A DNA stretch of 51,032 nt from Chthonomonas calidirosea (GTDB lineage Bacteria; Armatimonadota; Chthonomonadetes; Chthonomonadales; Chthonomonadaceae). A program made the translations under genes and the position numbers. A model generated the notes under the pieces. It ran no database searches and was not told where the DNA came from. It saw only the letters and a list, made by a program, of their open reading frames with translations. Positions 26,626-35,531 of this stretch are shown here, in pieces; positions within the stretch are counted from its first letter, which is position 1, and every line of letters begins with the position of its first letter. Where the stretch lies: positions 1-51,032 of the forward strand of contig CAMCUQ010000003.1 of assembly GCA_945878775.1 (NCBI GenBank), given 5' to 3'.

Positions 26626-28200
26626 TTATCGTATCGAGAGAACCTTTCCTGTTGTACTCTCTACTTGCACTTCGTGCGCCCCGCTAGGAGCGAGGTTCTG
26701 GCCCGTCGAATCATAAACCCCTCGGAAGGTGCCACGCCACACATTTTGACCGCCCTGCGTTGTGATAGCAGGGTGAGGGGCATCACCGGCAGCGCGACTG
26801 GGAGCCGCATAGGGTAACACGAGGAGTACTTTGCCTGTGGTTGCCGAGATTTGGACTATGGCGCCTGTGATGGACGCGTCGCCGAGGGTAATAGAGGCTG
26901 GGCTTGCCTCTGTTAGGTTCCAAAGACGAAAGCCTGTAAAGGAGATTGGGGAATTTGAACCCTCTAGCACGTAGGTCAACCATGCGCCAGCGGTCTCTTG
27001 GCTGTTGCCGAGGGTCACCTTTAGCTGAGAGAAGTCGGAGGTGCTGAAAGCGACAATGCTCGTGGGCATGTCCCCTGCTGCCGAGTAGATGACCCCAGAC
27101 GCTTGGTTGCTCAGTATTCCATTCGCTCCGACGAACGCGCGTTGTGTCAAGAAGGGAGACCAAGTGGGGCGATCATCGACTTCAGGATGATTGGTCAATC
27201 GCGTCTCAATCCCTGTGGCAACAGAGTAGGTATAAACATCCGTGTTGTTATTGCGGCGGCTGGAAAAGGCGAGTGTCGTTCCATCTGGTGACCAGCAAGG
27301 GCTAGAATCTGAAAAAGCGTTTGTTGTGAGGCGCGTAACCAAGTTGCCACCAGTGTCCATTTTATAGAGCTCTGGTAATCCGCCATCTCGCGTAGAATCG
27401 AAGGCAATGGTTCCACCATCCGGCGACCAAGCCGGGTTTTGGTCGAGTCCTGCGGTATTGGTTAAGCGGATAGGGGAGGCTCCAGTGTTGGTCATTGTAT
27501 AGATGTGTATTGTGCCATCTCTATCCGATTCAAAGGCGATTTTGTTTCCATCTGGTGACCATGCAGGGTGTTGATCATTTCCCGCATTCACAGTAAGGCG
27601 CGTCTGTCCTGTGCCGTCTGCGTTCATGACATATATCTCGTTGTTTCCGTCACGCTTTGATGTGAAGGCGATTTTGTTTCCATCTGGCGACCAAGCAGGG
27701 CTTATATTCAAACCTGCACTAAACGTCAATTGCGTAGCGGGCCCGCCCTCCACGTTCATCGTCCAGATTTGTGAACTCTTGTAGAAGGCGATCTTTTTGC
27801 CATCTGGGGACCAGCTTGCTTCACCTATTGCAATAACGGAAGGGCTGATGATCGATTGAGAGGAACCGTCGGGAAGCATGGTAAATACGCCTCCATTCAG
27901 ACTGCTCGTGCGCCCTGACGCAAAGAGAATGCGGGTATTCGCAAGTGTCCGTGGTAGCCCACGTAACTCCAAACTGTTTATTTGCCCGGTGAGTGCCAAA
28001 GAGGAGACACCACGCCCACTCGCGAAGAGGGGTGGATTGGTGAGAGCAGCACGTCCCGACATATTTCCGAAGGCGAACGATTTTTCCATAGGAGCTGTTT
28101 TTGAACTTGTGGAGCTGCCCGCTGTAGAACAACCTGGCAACACTCCCATAACCAAAAGTGCACCAAGTGCATAGGGGAGATTGTGAGCATTTCTTTTCAT
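26626..28200 (-). CDS. TolB-like beta-propeller lipoprotein
   Basis: 524 residues. A lipoprotein signal (LPYALGALLVMGVLPGC) is followed by a Ser/Thr linker, then six TolB/PD40 propeller blades (~130-370). Each blade has the form PAWSPDGNKIAFxSxRDGxxxIYxMN and repeats every 42-43 residues. The C-terminal ~150 residues are a separate beta-type domain. Such proteins usually bind ligands or proteins in the periplasm or at the surface; no enzyme motif is visible. ATG 28200 is chosen over GTG 28263 because AAAGG is ~8 bases upstream and the signal peptide begins there. No Pal or TolA gene is nearby, so it is not the canonical tolB. Confidence 0.85.
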   Translation of the reverse strand: MKRNAHNLPYALGALLVMGVLPGCSTAGSSTSSKTAPMEKSFAFGNMSGRAALTNPPLFASGRGVSSLALTGQINSLELRGLPRTLANTRILFASGRTSSLNGGVFTMLPDGSSQSIISPSVIAIGEASWSPDGKKIAFYKSSQIWTMNVEGGPATQLTFSAGLNISPAWSPDGNKIAFTSKRDGNNEIYVMNADGTGQTRLTVNAGNDQHPAWSPDGNKIAFESDRDGTIHIYTMTNTGASPIRLTNTAGLDQNPAWSPDGGTIAFDSTRDGGLPELYKMDTGGNLVTRLTTNAFSDSSPCWSPDGTTLAFSSRRNNNTDVYTYSVATGIETRLTNHPEVDDRPTWSPFLTQRAFVGANGILSNQASGVIYSAAGDMPTSIVAFSTSDFSQLKVTLGNSQETAGAWLTYVLEGSNSPISFTGFRLWNLTEASPASITLGDASITGAIVQISATTGKVLLVLPYAAPSRAAGDAPHPAITTQGGQNVWRGTFRGVYDSTGQNLAPSGAHEVQVESTTGKVLSIR

Positions 28201-28460
28201 TTTGTGACCTTTCGTTGAGAGACATCTATTGGTATTGCGATTTGAGAACTCCAAACCTACCACTTATTGTATTCTTCTTGCGTTACTGCCGCGTATACGG
28301 TAGCGTAGTTTATGCGTTACCAAGAACCCGATTTCAGCCCATTAGCCAAGCAATTTGCAGGTAGGCGTCAAAATGTGCAGGAAAAAGAGTGGTTTGTCGT
28401 GAAATACTGTACACAGAGTTGCGCTATTGCGTTACCACATTTATGGGAGGAGTAGAGATT

Positions 28461-29150
28461 TTGCAACAGGTGGAGATAACACCGTGGCACAATGGTTTGT
28501 TGAATGAACTCTTGCTCACCGTGCCCGTTGAGGGTACATGGGAAGAGGTGCTTTCACGGGTTGAAGCCAATATGCAGGAGAACAAGAGCAGTTTTACGGG
28601 ACGTAGCCCTCAGATTACCCTCCATTTGGGAACCCGCAGTGTGGGTGTTGAGGATTTGGACGGCTTGGTTCGGCAGATACAGACCAAGTATGCACTGCTT
28701 ACCGTCGCCGTTGTTTCGACCGATTTAACCACACAGGAGGCGGCGCGACGCCTTGCCCTCAATGTCTATATGATGCAGCCCGGTTCGGCACTGGTCTTTG
28801 CAACGAGTGAGGCAGAAGCAGGAAATAACGCCCTCTATTTGCCGCAGACAATTCGAAGCGGTCAGAAGATTGTTCACGCTGGAACGGTCATTGTTGGTGG
28901 AGACGTGAACGCGGGAGCAGAGGTTGTTGCAGAGGGAGACATTCTTGTCTTTGGCACATTACGGGGCTTGGCACACGCGGGGAGCCACGGCGATGAGAAG
29001 GCACGTATTATGGCGGGGAATATGCGCCCGCAACAGCTACGGATTGCGAACACGTTTGCGGGGGCTCCTCCCGATGCACCGCCTGCTAAGGTACGGCTCA
29101 CTGAAGTCGCACGCATAGAAAACGGCAAAATCACAGTAGCTCCTTATTAA
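28461..29150 (+). CDS. minC: Septum site-determining protein MinC
   Basis: About 229 residues. The N-terminal domain (LTVPVEGTWEEVLSRVEANM...FFTGR-type) would inhibit FtsZ. The C-terminal beta-helix (TIRSGQKIVHAGTVIVGGDVNAGAEVVAEGDILVFGTLRGLAHAG) is the MinC hallmark that binds MinD and FtsZ. It blocks Z-ring formation at the poles. TTG 28461 is preferred because GGGAGGAG ends 8 bases before it; the in-frame ATG 28443 would translate that site. It is followed by minD and minE, which fixes the identification. Confidence 0.92.
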   Translation: MQQVEITPWHNGLLNELLLTVPVEGTWEEVLSRVEANMQENKSSFTGRSPQITLHLGTRSVGVEDLDGLVRQIQTKYALLTVAVVSTDLTTQEAARRLALNVYMMQPGSALVFATSEAEAGNNALYLPQTIRSGQKIVHAGTVIVGGDVNAGAEVVAEGDILVFGTLRGLAHAGSHGDEKARIMAGNMRPQQLRIANTFAGAPPDAPPAKVRLTEVARIENGKITVAPY

Positions 29151-29218
29151 GCCTCGACTTTGTTGAGGTTCGTTGCATATTTTAGGTTGTGGCTTCAGGC
29201 TTGATTCGTGTTACGGGG

Positions 29219-29224
29219 TATAAT
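29219..29224 (+). promoter_or_regulatory. Possible -10 element upstream of minD
   Basis: A consensus TATAAT lies 50 bases before the minD ATG in a 124-base gap. No good -35 hexamer is at the right spacing, so this would be a weak or activator-dependent internal promoter that could let minDE be made independently of minC. Confidence 0.35.
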
Positions 29225-29274
29225 AGGCTTCTTGTAGACAAAGAGTGTCCTAGAGAGAGGGGAGAGCGTTTTTT

Positions 29275-30096
29275 ATGGCAGATTCCAATTCTCGAGTTAT
29301 CGTCATTACATCGGGAAAGGGTGGTGTTGGTAAAACGACCACTACCGCGAATATTGGTGTCGCGCTTTCGCACCATTTGGGAGAGAAAGTGGCTCTCATC
29401 GATGCCGACATTGGCTTGCGGAACCTTGATCTTGCGCTGGGTTTGGAGAATCGTATCGTTTATGATATTGTAGATGTGGTTGAAGGACGGGCTAAGTTGC
29501 GTCAGGCTCTCATCAAGAGCAAGAGCAACCAGAATCTCGCTCTGCTTCCTGCTGCCCAAACGCGAGATAAGTCGGCGGTCTCTCCGAGCCAAATGATCCA
29601 GATCATTCAAGAGTTGCAGGAAGAGGGCTATACCTACATTCTCATTGACTGCCCTGCGGGAATCGAACAAGGGTTTAGAAACGCCACGGCAGGCGCAACT
29701 GAAGCGATTGTGGTGACAAACCCAGAAATGTCCTCCGTCCGTGATGCGGATCGCATCATCGGTCTTCTGGAGGCTCAAGAGTTGCATAGCCCGTATCTGA
29801 TCGTGAACCGGCTCCGTCCCAAGATGGTGAAGCAACAGGAGATGTTGGCTGTTGAGGACGTTCAGGACGTTTTGGGAAGCAATGTGCGCCTGTTAGGTGT
29901 CATTCCAGAGGATGAGGTCATCATCACCTCCACGAATAGGGGTGAGCCTGCCGCGTTGCTGGAAGGCAATCTTGCGGGGCAGGCGTATCGAAATATTGCA
30001 CGGCGTCTAAAGGGTGAGACCGTTCCGTTCCTTAATCTGGACGAGAAGACGGGCTTTTTCGATAGGATTAAGAGTATCTTCGGGGGCAAGAGATAG
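29275..30096 (+). CDS. minD: Septum site-determining ATPase MinD
   Basis: 273 residues. The deviant Walker A SGKGGVGKTTT (13-23), VALIDADIGLRNLDLALG, switch-like ILIDCPAGIEQGF and a C-terminal amphipathic end (FFDRIKSIFGGK) are all MinD features. As an ATP-bound dimer on the membrane it recruits MinC, and MinE drives its release to position division. A purine-rich ribosome site (GAGAGGGGAG) lies 8 bases upstream. minE follows after 17 bases. Confidence 0.97.
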   Translation: MADSNSRVIVITSGKGGVGKTTTTANIGVALSHHLGEKVALIDADIGLRNLDLALGLENRIVYDIVDVVEGRAKLRQALIKSKSNQNLALLPAAQTRDKSAVSPSQMIQIIQELQEEGYTYILIDCPAGIEQGFRNATAGATEAIVVTNPEMSSVRDADRIIGLLEAQELHSPYLIVNRLRPKMVKQQEMLAVEDVQDVLGSNVRLLGVIPEDEVIITSTNRGEPAALLEGNLAGQAYRNIARRLKGETVPFLNLDEKTGFFDRIKSIFGGKR

Positions 30097-30113
30097 AAAG
30101 GGGAGAGCGCACC

Positions 30114-30377
30114 ATGCGGAGTCTATTTGATCGGCTCTTTGGAAGAAGCGATAAGTCCACCAAAGACGTAGCGAAAAACCGGTTGCGGTTTGTATTAATG
30201 CATGATCGTGCTGACATCTCTGCGCCCATGATGGATCAGATTCGTCAAGAGATATTAGCGGTACTCTCTAAGTATGTCGATATTGACGAACAGGCACTAG
30301 ATGTGAGCGTGGAGCGGGTGGATGGCGGAGTGGTATTGGCGGCAAGTATTCCCATTCTTCGCGTCAATGCAAAGTAA
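30114..30377 (+). CDS. minE: Cell division topological specificity factor MinE
   Basis: 87 residues, normal for the family. The N-terminus RSLFDRLFGRSDKSTKDVAKNRLRFVLMHDRAD contains the amphipathic membrane-targeting part and the MinD-binding helix. The C-terminal dimer domain reads QEILAVLSKYVDIDEQALDVSVERVDGG. MinE stimulates MinD ATPase and restricts MinCD to the poles. The stop is 6 bases from the convergent peptidase-like gene. Confidence 0.95.
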   Translation: MRSLFDRLFGRSDKSTKDVAKNRLRFVLMHDRADISAPMMDQIRQEILAVLSKYVDIDEQALDVSVERVDGGVVLAASIPILRVNAK

Positions 30378-30383
30378 CAGCCT

Positions 30384-30851
30384 CTACTCCATGTGGATGC
30401 CTTTTGCCCACCAGCGGCATGCTCCAAAGTAGTGCAGTGCGTTATAGTAGATGGCATAAGGGTAGGAGAGATGTGCCAATAGGGCAGCGAGCAGGCGTTG
30501 GTGTGGGGCATCAATGGACTGGATACGTAGGTCTTCATGAATGACACGTGTGACTCTTCCTAAAACCTGACCCCAAATAACGGGTGGGTCTGTCCAAAGG
30601 TTGGTGTCCCCTTTTAGGAAGCAGAGCCGTCGGGTCTTGCGAATGAGGCGATGGCAGATAAGCGTTCTCCCATTTGAGAAGACGACAAGATCGCCGATTC
30701 TCAACTCATCAAACGCGACGGGGTGTACTTCCACACGAGTTCCATGCTTCAAGGTAGGAAACATACTGCGCCCCTGAACCGCGACAACAGTTCTGCCACG
30801 CCTTGTGAGAGCCTCCTTCACTGCATCTAAAGTTTCGGGTCTTGATACCAT
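30384..30851 (-). CDS. S24/S26-family signal-peptidase-like protein
   Basis: 155 residues. VAVQGRSMFPTLKHGTRVEV (~25-44) is the signal peptidase I box with the nucleophile in GRSM. GDLVVFSNGRTLICHRLIRK and CFLKGDTN follow, where the His in place of a Lys fits the ER/SipW-type Ser-His dyad. It has no clear N-terminal membrane anchor, and its C-terminus is only weakly hydrophobic. It could process a specific exported substrate. It is isolated on the minus strand, converging with minE by 6 bases. Confidence 0.75.
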   Translation of the reverse strand: MVSRPETLDAVKEALTRRGRTVVAVQGRSMFPTLKHGTRVEVHPVAFDELRIGDLVVFSNGRTLICHRLIRKTRRLCFLKGDTNLWTDPPVIWGQVLGRVTRVIHEDLRIQSIDAPHQRLLAALLAHLSYPYAIYYNALHYFGACRWWAKGIHME

Positions 30852-31012
30852 TCGTTCCCCAACGCCCTCGTTTCTAGCATAGTACGTAGATTATTTTGCA
30901 ACCCGCGAAACGCTCTTTCACCACAACAAGTTCGAGAGTTTCCCCAACACAAAAACTGCTGTTTTTCGCGAGGGCTGATTCTGCCCCATAGCACCCCTGC
31001 TAGGGTTTAGCT

Positions 31013-31756
31013 CTATTTTAGATGGGTGCGAAAGAATGAGACCGTCTCTAGAATCACTTCGTTATTTAGGAGTGTCGTTCCATGTTCGGAACCTCCCAAA
31101 GCGTGAAGTTCATAACCTGCGGCTTTCCCTGCTTCTGCGATTTGTTTGGGTCCCTCACCGGAGATCACATCCTCGGTTTCGTTCCAAATGGCGACGGCTC
31201 CCTTGTACTTCTCGGCGGCGGGGAGTGCCTCAAGACCGTGATAGTCTAACCCCGGTGAAAAGAGCGCAACTGCCTTTACGAGTTTGTGGTTGTTGGCGGC
31301 GTGTATTAGCGCATTGTTTGCCCCATAAGAGGCTCCTGCTAGCCCTATAGGACCCTTGAGTGTGGCAATCGCCGCGTCTATGTCCTTGAGGACGAGCCAA
31401 GGTGCCTCTTTGCCTCCTGTCATCGCCATCGAGCGACCTGTACCACGTAAGTCTAGCGCGAGGGCAGAGAACCCCTCTTGCTGTAATTGGGCACAAAGAT
31501 TTCGCCAATCGTATGCGGAGCCGCCCCTCTGGTGCAGCAGAATGATGATCCCCTTTTTGTTGTTTGGTGCGCCAAAAAGGTCTCCCACGATCTTCCAGCC
31601 GTCGCTTGTAGAGAGGGTAATGGTTTTGGATGCCACCTCGGTTGATTGTGTAGAAGTCGCTGACTTAGCGTCTTTCTGGTTACTCACGTCGCCCTTCTGA
31701 CAGCCTATGACCGGAAATAGCAGGCAAACCGCGATAATGTGGAGTAGGCTTTTCAT
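31013..31756 (-). CDS. Alpha/beta-hydrolase lipoprotein (dienelactone-hydrolase-like)
   Basis: 247 residues. A lipoprotein signal (KSLLHIIAVCLLFPVIGC) is followed by an alpha/beta-hydrolase fold: IILLHQRGGSAYDW (oxyanion side), LDLRGTGRS, nucleophile elbow LAGASYGANNAL, likely Asp in WNETEDVISG and His in GGSEHGTTLL. It is an esterase or lipase-type enzyme anchored in the envelope; the substrate is unknown. ATG 31756 overlaps the murJ stop as ATGA, which sets the start and indicates coupling to murJ. Confidence 0.85.
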   Translation of the reverse strand: MKSLLHIIAVCLLFPVIGCQKGDVSNQKDAKSATSTQSTEVASKTITLSTSDGWKIVGDLFGAPNNKKGIIILLHQRGGSAYDWRNLCAQLQQEGFSALALDLRGTGRSMAMTGGKEAPWLVLKDIDAAIATLKGPIGLAGASYGANNALIHAANNHKLVKAVALFSPGLDYHGLEALPAAEKYKGAVAIWNETEDVISGEGPKQIAEAGKAAGYELHALGGSEHGTTLLNNEVILETVSFFRTHLK

Positions 31757-33483
31757 GCGGGGGCAATTCCCTTCTTGGTGAATTTTTTGAGGAGGCTTCT
31801 CAGCTTGTTTTGAATGGGTTTGAACTCTTCCATCTGCCACGATACCGCGAGCATCGCATAGACCAGACCGCTAATGCTCAAGCAGGTACTGAGGACAATG
31901 CCCGTCCGCATAAATATCGGCATGGGGAATTGAAAGCAGACTGTGTTGACAAATTCGCGTACTCCATAACAGGCGACGGCAGTGATTCCTGATGCCCCAA
32001 CAATCTTCACGGTTGAGCGCAAGAGGACGGCATCATCCAAGCCATTGAGTCGCTTTCGGAGTAGTACCAGCATCGATAGCATGTGGATGGTTGCGGCTAT
32101 GGATGTAGCCAATGCCAAGCCATTCACGCCGAAGAGGTGCTTTAAGGGAAAGCAGAGCGGTATGAATATGAACGTGACGACTGTTCCAACTATAATGGGG
32201 GTATGCGTCTCCTGGAGTGCGTAAAATCCACGGGTTAATATCGCGTGGGCTGACCAAGCGAATATTCCTAAAGAGAACCAGCATAAAACTTGTGCCGCGA
32301 GTTCGGCATCACTGGTGGTGAATTTCCCAGATTGTAGCAAGAGTTGTACAATCGGCATGGCAAGTACTATCATGAGGAAGGAAGAGGGGACCGTCATAAA
32401 TAGGATGGAGCGCACCCCGTAACAAGCAGTACGTTGTAGCCCTGCAATGTCCTTTTGTGCTGCGAGTGCCGACATCGTGGGAAAGAGCGCGATTGCCGTG
32501 CTCTGAGCGAATATGCCGAGCGGTAGTTGCATTAGCCTGTTTGCATTCATCAATGCCGATTGGGCTCCATCGCTGAAGTCGGAGGCAAGGCTCCTACCAA
32601 TAATGGTGCTGACGTAGGGAAGAGATAGCCCAAATATAACGGGTATCATCAGCTTCCAAATTTTCTTTACGCCCGGAAGCTTCATGTGGGTGCGTAGATT
32701 CTTGACAACAAACACCCCACCAGATTTTCGCACAAGTACCCACTGATAGATCAGGTTTCCGACAATGGCTCCACCCAATGCTCCCCAACATAACCCCGCC
32801 ACACCCATGAACTGACTGAGGACAAGACCACCAAAGATAATTCCTATGTTGTAAATAACGGGACCATACGCCTGACCTTGAAATTTGTTTTGCGCGTTCA
32901 GGGTTCCCATCATTAAGCCTCCCAGAAGGAAGCATATTTGAGCAGGAAGCAGAATCCGCGTAAGGTTTACGGTCATTTGGGCTTTTTGGCTGAGAACAAG
33001 ATCGTGATGGATCGTGTGGGAAATAATCCATCCGATGCTTTGAAAGAAGCCGTGTGGCATTTGGGGCATATATCCGGGGTTGGTCAGAATGACAAGCTGT
33101 GGTGCAAAGATAACTCCCAAGATGCTGAGAACGCTCATAACAAGAGTCATTATTACTGCGACCGCGCTAAAGATTCGCCATGCCTCTTGCTTTTTACCTA
33201 GCGTGTAATACTCGGTGAAAACCGGTATGAAGGCTCCCGATAACGCTCCTCCTGCGAGCAGAAAAAAGAAAAGATCGGGGAGAGTGAACGCGGCGTTATA
33301 GACATCTGTCTCAAACCCTTGACCAAATCGATGCGAAATGATTCTATCACGAACAAATCCGAGCAAGCGACTCAGCAGAATTCCGAACATCATCAAAGAC
33401 GTGGCTCCCGCTGCTTTCTGAGTGATCAAGCCGGGCGTCTTTTTGCTCCCTGAGTTGGTAGGCGGTTGTTTTGTATAGGGCAT
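31753..33483 (-). CDS. murJ: Lipid II flippase MurJ
   Basis: 576 residues with about 14 hydrophobic helices and the MurJ/MviN signatures SRLLGFVRDRIISHRFG, AFTLPDLFFFLLAGGALSGAFIPVF and ILTRGFYALQETHTPIIVG. It moves lipid II from the inner to the outer face of the cytoplasmic membrane for peptidoglycan synthesis. ATG 33483 is preferred to the longer TTG/GTG frame because a promoter occupies the bases just upstream. The stop overlaps the hydrolase ATG by 4 bases. Confidence 0.94.
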   Translation of the reverse strand: MPYTKQPPTNSGSKKTPGLITQKAAGATSLMMFGILLSRLLGFVRDRIISHRFGQGFETDVYNAAFTLPDLFFFLLAGGALSGAFIPVFTEYYTLGKKQEAWRIFSAVAVIMTLVMSVLSILGVIFAPQLVILTNPGYMPQMPHGFFQSIGWIISHTIHHDLVLSQKAQMTVNLTRILLPAQICFLLGGLMMGTLNAQNKFQGQAYGPVIYNIGIIFGGLVLSQFMGVAGLCWGALGGAIVGNLIYQWVLVRKSGGVFVVKNLRTHMKLPGVKKIWKLMIPVIFGLSLPYVSTIIGRSLASDFSDGAQSALMNANRLMQLPLGIFAQSTAIALFPTMSALAAQKDIAGLQRTACYGVRSILFMTVPSSFLMIVLAMPIVQLLLQSGKFTTSDAELAAQVLCWFSLGIFAWSAHAILTRGFYALQETHTPIIVGTVVTFIFIPLCFPLKHLFGVNGLALATSIAATIHMLSMLVLLRKRLNGLDDAVLLRSTVKIVGASGITAVACYGVREFVNTVCFQFPMPIFMRTGIVLSTCLSISGLVYAMLAVSWQMEEFKPIQNKLRSLLKKFTKKGIAPA

Positions 33484-33492
33484 AGTAGATTC

Positions 33493-33522
33493 ATTATACA
33501 ACGCAGAGGCACAAATAGTTAA
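33493..33522 (-). promoter_or_regulatory. Promoter of murJ giving a nearly leaderless transcript
   Basis: On the minus strand TTAACT (33522-33517) and consensus TATAAT (33498-33493) are 18 bases apart. The -10 ends only 9 bases before ATG 33483, so the transcript would start about 3 bases before the start codon. Confidence 0.6.
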
Positions 33523-33541
33523 AACCTGACCAGAAATTAAC

Positions 33542-34057
33542 CTAGAGAACGCCTTGGACAAAGGAAGCTTGTTGCTGTTGTAGTGCCCATTTTGCGTTGG
33601 AGAGTATTTTTGTGTCTCGTTCGCTTGTCAAAAGAGCGGAGAGGGCTTCTACTGCACGAGGGTCTTGAGGTTGACACCCTAGTTGGTGCGTAGCGACGCG
33701 CCGAACACGAATGCTTCTATCTGTTTGTATGACCTTGACGAGGTTGCCAACGATGTCGATATTGAGAGGGCAAACCTTACAACCCTGACAACTAAGGGCA
33801 TGAACCGCGAGGCGACGCACGGCTTCGATGGGATCGTCTAGTAGGGCTAGAAGTGGCTCAACGCATCTGGTATCTGCGAGGTGATCCATGAGATCGGCAC
33901 AAGAGCGACGCACGCGCCAATCCGCGTGTCTTGTGCCTTCAATGAGGGCTTCGATAGCGAGTGTACCTTGTTGTTGAAGTGTTCTGAATGCTTTCTCCCG
34001 TTGTTCCCATGTTTTTGCGCCAAGGGTAGCAAGCAGTTGAGATTGTATTCTGTCCAT
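33542..34057 (-). CDS. Small HEAT-repeat protein with a cysteine cluster
   Basis: 171 residues. HEAT-type repeats (IEALIEGTRHADWRVRRSCADLMDHL, VEPLLALLDDPIEAVRRLAVHALS) run through the whole protein. Between repeats lies CQGCKVCPLN, three cysteines that could bind metal. It has no enzyme motif and no signal, so it is probably a scaffold. ATG 34057 is chosen because AAGGAG is 6 bases upstream; the longer frame would cross the promoter. It has its own promoter and lies just upstream of murJ. Confidence 0.78.
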   Translation of the reverse strand: MDRIQSQLLATLGAKTWEQREKAFRTLQQQGTLAIEALIEGTRHADWRVRRSCADLMDHLADTRCVEPLLALLDDPIEAVRRLAVHALSCQGCKVCPLNIDIVGNLVKVIQTDRSIRVRRVATHQLGCQPQDPRAVEALSALLTSERDTKILSNAKWALQQQQASFVQGVL

Positions 34058-34087
34058 TGATTGCTCCTTCATATTGTAGGTGTTGAG

Positions 34088-34116
34088 AATGTAGCATTCG
34101 CAAAGAGGTTTGTCAA
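34088..34116 (-). promoter_or_regulatory. Promoter of the small HEAT gene
   Basis: On the minus strand TTGACA (34116-34111) and TACATT (34093-34088) are 17 bases apart, 30 bases before ATG 34057. A run of eight C (minus strand; G on plus, 34120-34127) sits 3 bases upstream of the -35. Confidence 0.55.
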
Positions 34117-34241
34117 GGTGGGGGGGGAGGTTCAATTTGTGTGGACATGAGGTGGGACTGCGCGGAAAACGTGAAGAAGCGAGATTTGAGGCGTGAATAC
34201 GGAGTGTGGCAGCAGGTGTTTTCAAGCATTGGTTATGCGAC

Positions 34242-34271
34242 TTGACAAACCTAGATAGAGCAGACTATAAT
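34242..34271 (+). promoter_or_regulatory. Consensus promoter of hrcA-grpE
   Basis: TTGACA (34242-34247) and TATAAT (34266-34271), both perfect hexamers, are 18 bases apart. It leaves a leader of about 68 bases before the hrcA ATG. No CIRCE operator (TTAGCACTC-N9-GAGTGCTAA) is present in or after it. Confidence 0.8.
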
Positions 34272-34345
34272 AGAAATAGGCTGTATTTAGTTTCGAGAAT
34301 GTTTCCTCTCAGTAAGCCAAATTCTACGGAGAGTGTGCCACTACT

Positions 34346-35389
34346 ATGAATCTGGATGACCGAAAGTCTCGTATACTATATGCGATTGTCCGTGACTACG
34401 TTCAGACTACGCGCCCTGTTGGATCAGAGCGCCTCATCGAAGCCTATGGGATAGGCTGTAAGTCTGCCACAGTACGGAATGAGATGTCTGAGCTGTCAGA
34501 GTTGGGGTATATTGTTCAACCCCATACCTCTGCGGGACGCATTCCAACGGACTTAGGCTACCGCTATTACGTAGATACCCTTATGCCGCCTTCCACTCCC
34601 GAACCCGAAGTTGATCGCCTTGGCGAAGACCTACACCACAAGCCCTGGGACGAGCTAGATGCCATTCTGAATCAGACGTGCCGCATCCTTGCGTCCCTCA
34701 CATCGTATCTCTCTATCGCAACAAACCCAATCACCGAGACGACTTGTCTGCACCGTGTATACGTCAGTCAAGCGACGGCACGCCATATGTTGCTCGTCGT
34801 TGTACTCTCTACAGGGCATGTAGAGCATAGACTGATTGAAGGGGATACGTTACCAAGTGAAGCACAACTCAGCCAGATTACCAATTATCTGAACGGAGTG
34901 GTGGGAGACAGGGAATTGACGGAGCTAGGGCGCATTCTCGCCACACTAGAGACCCCAAACGAGATGCAGCAACACACCCCTGCGATTGGACGCGTTGTTG
35001 CCGCACTCATTCAGGTAGTCTCAAATAGTAGGGAGCAGGGCAAAATCTACATGGAGGGTAGTAATCAGATTTTGCGTCAACCCGAATTCCATGATATGGA
35101 GCGGTTGGAGTTGCTCTTTACAGCGCTTGAAGAGAAGAGGCACTTTTATGAGGTACTACGACACGCTTGGTCCGAACATCGAGTAACGGTGATCATCGGA
35201 ACCGAGAACTCGTATGCGCCCATGCAGAGCTGTAGTCTCATCACGTCTCTCTATCACATTGGGGGGCGTCCTGCGGGTGTGCTTGGAGTTGTAGGACCCA
35301 CGCGTATGAATTACGATCATGCCACTGTCACCGTCGCGAGGATGGCGGGGCATCTCTCCCAGGCTCTCACGGCACTTAGCCAAGCCTGA
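34346..35389 (+). CDS. hrcA: Heat-inducible transcription repressor HrcA
   Basis: 347 residues. The N-terminal winged helix LDDRKSRILYAIVRDYVQTTRPVGSERL and KSATVRNEMSELSELGYIVQPHTSAGRIPTDLGYRYYV are textbook HrcA. The C-terminal GAF-like domain carries IGTENSYAPMQSCSLITSLY and GVLGVVGPTRMNY. HrcA represses chaperone genes by binding CIRCE and is kept active by GroEL. Here it sits upstream of grpE, the usual order, but dnaK and dnaJ do not follow. Confidence 0.95.
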   Translation: MNLDDRKSRILYAIVRDYVQTTRPVGSERLIEAYGIGCKSATVRNEMSELSELGYIVQPHTSAGRIPTDLGYRYYVDTLMPPSTPEPEVDRLGEDLHHKPWDELDAILNQTCRILASLTSYLSIATNPITETTCLHRVYVSQATARHMLLVVVLSTGHVEHRLIEGDTLPSEAQLSQITNYLNGVVGDRELTELGRILATLETPNEMQQHTPAIGRVVAALIQVVSNSREQGKIYMEGSNQILRQPEFHDMERLELLFTALEEKRHFYEVLRHAWSEHRVTVIIGTENSYAPMQSCSLITSLYHIGGRPAGVLGVVGPTRMNYDHATVTVARMAGHLSQALTALSQA

Positions 35390-35531
35390 TAATGATTAGA
35401 TTTTGATTTGAACCGGCGGCCGAAGCGTGTACCACGTCATTGTATGTTGGGAACCTCACGCGCTTGGTCGCCGTACTTATGCCTTGAAGTCCAATTTTGC
35501 CTTGTTACAACGATAGGAGTGAGTATTTGCC

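Noticed and set aside
27200-27850. Repeated DNA in the TolB-like gene as a possible mobile or satellite repeat
   Set aside because: The repeats match the 42-43-residue blades of the propeller and are diverged at DNA level.
26626-28200. Naming the propeller lipoprotein as tolB of the Tol-Pal system
   Set aside because: The lipobox, extra C-terminal domain and lack of pal/tolA neighbours argue against the canonical periplasmic TolB.
29187-29224. Complete sigma-70 promoter before minD
   Set aside because: TATAAT is good but all nearby -35 candidates have wrong spacing (12, 19 or 26 bases).
34272-34345. Possible CIRCE operator before hrcA
   Set aside because: No TTAGCACTC or GAGTGCTAA half-site could be found even with two mismatches allowed by eye.
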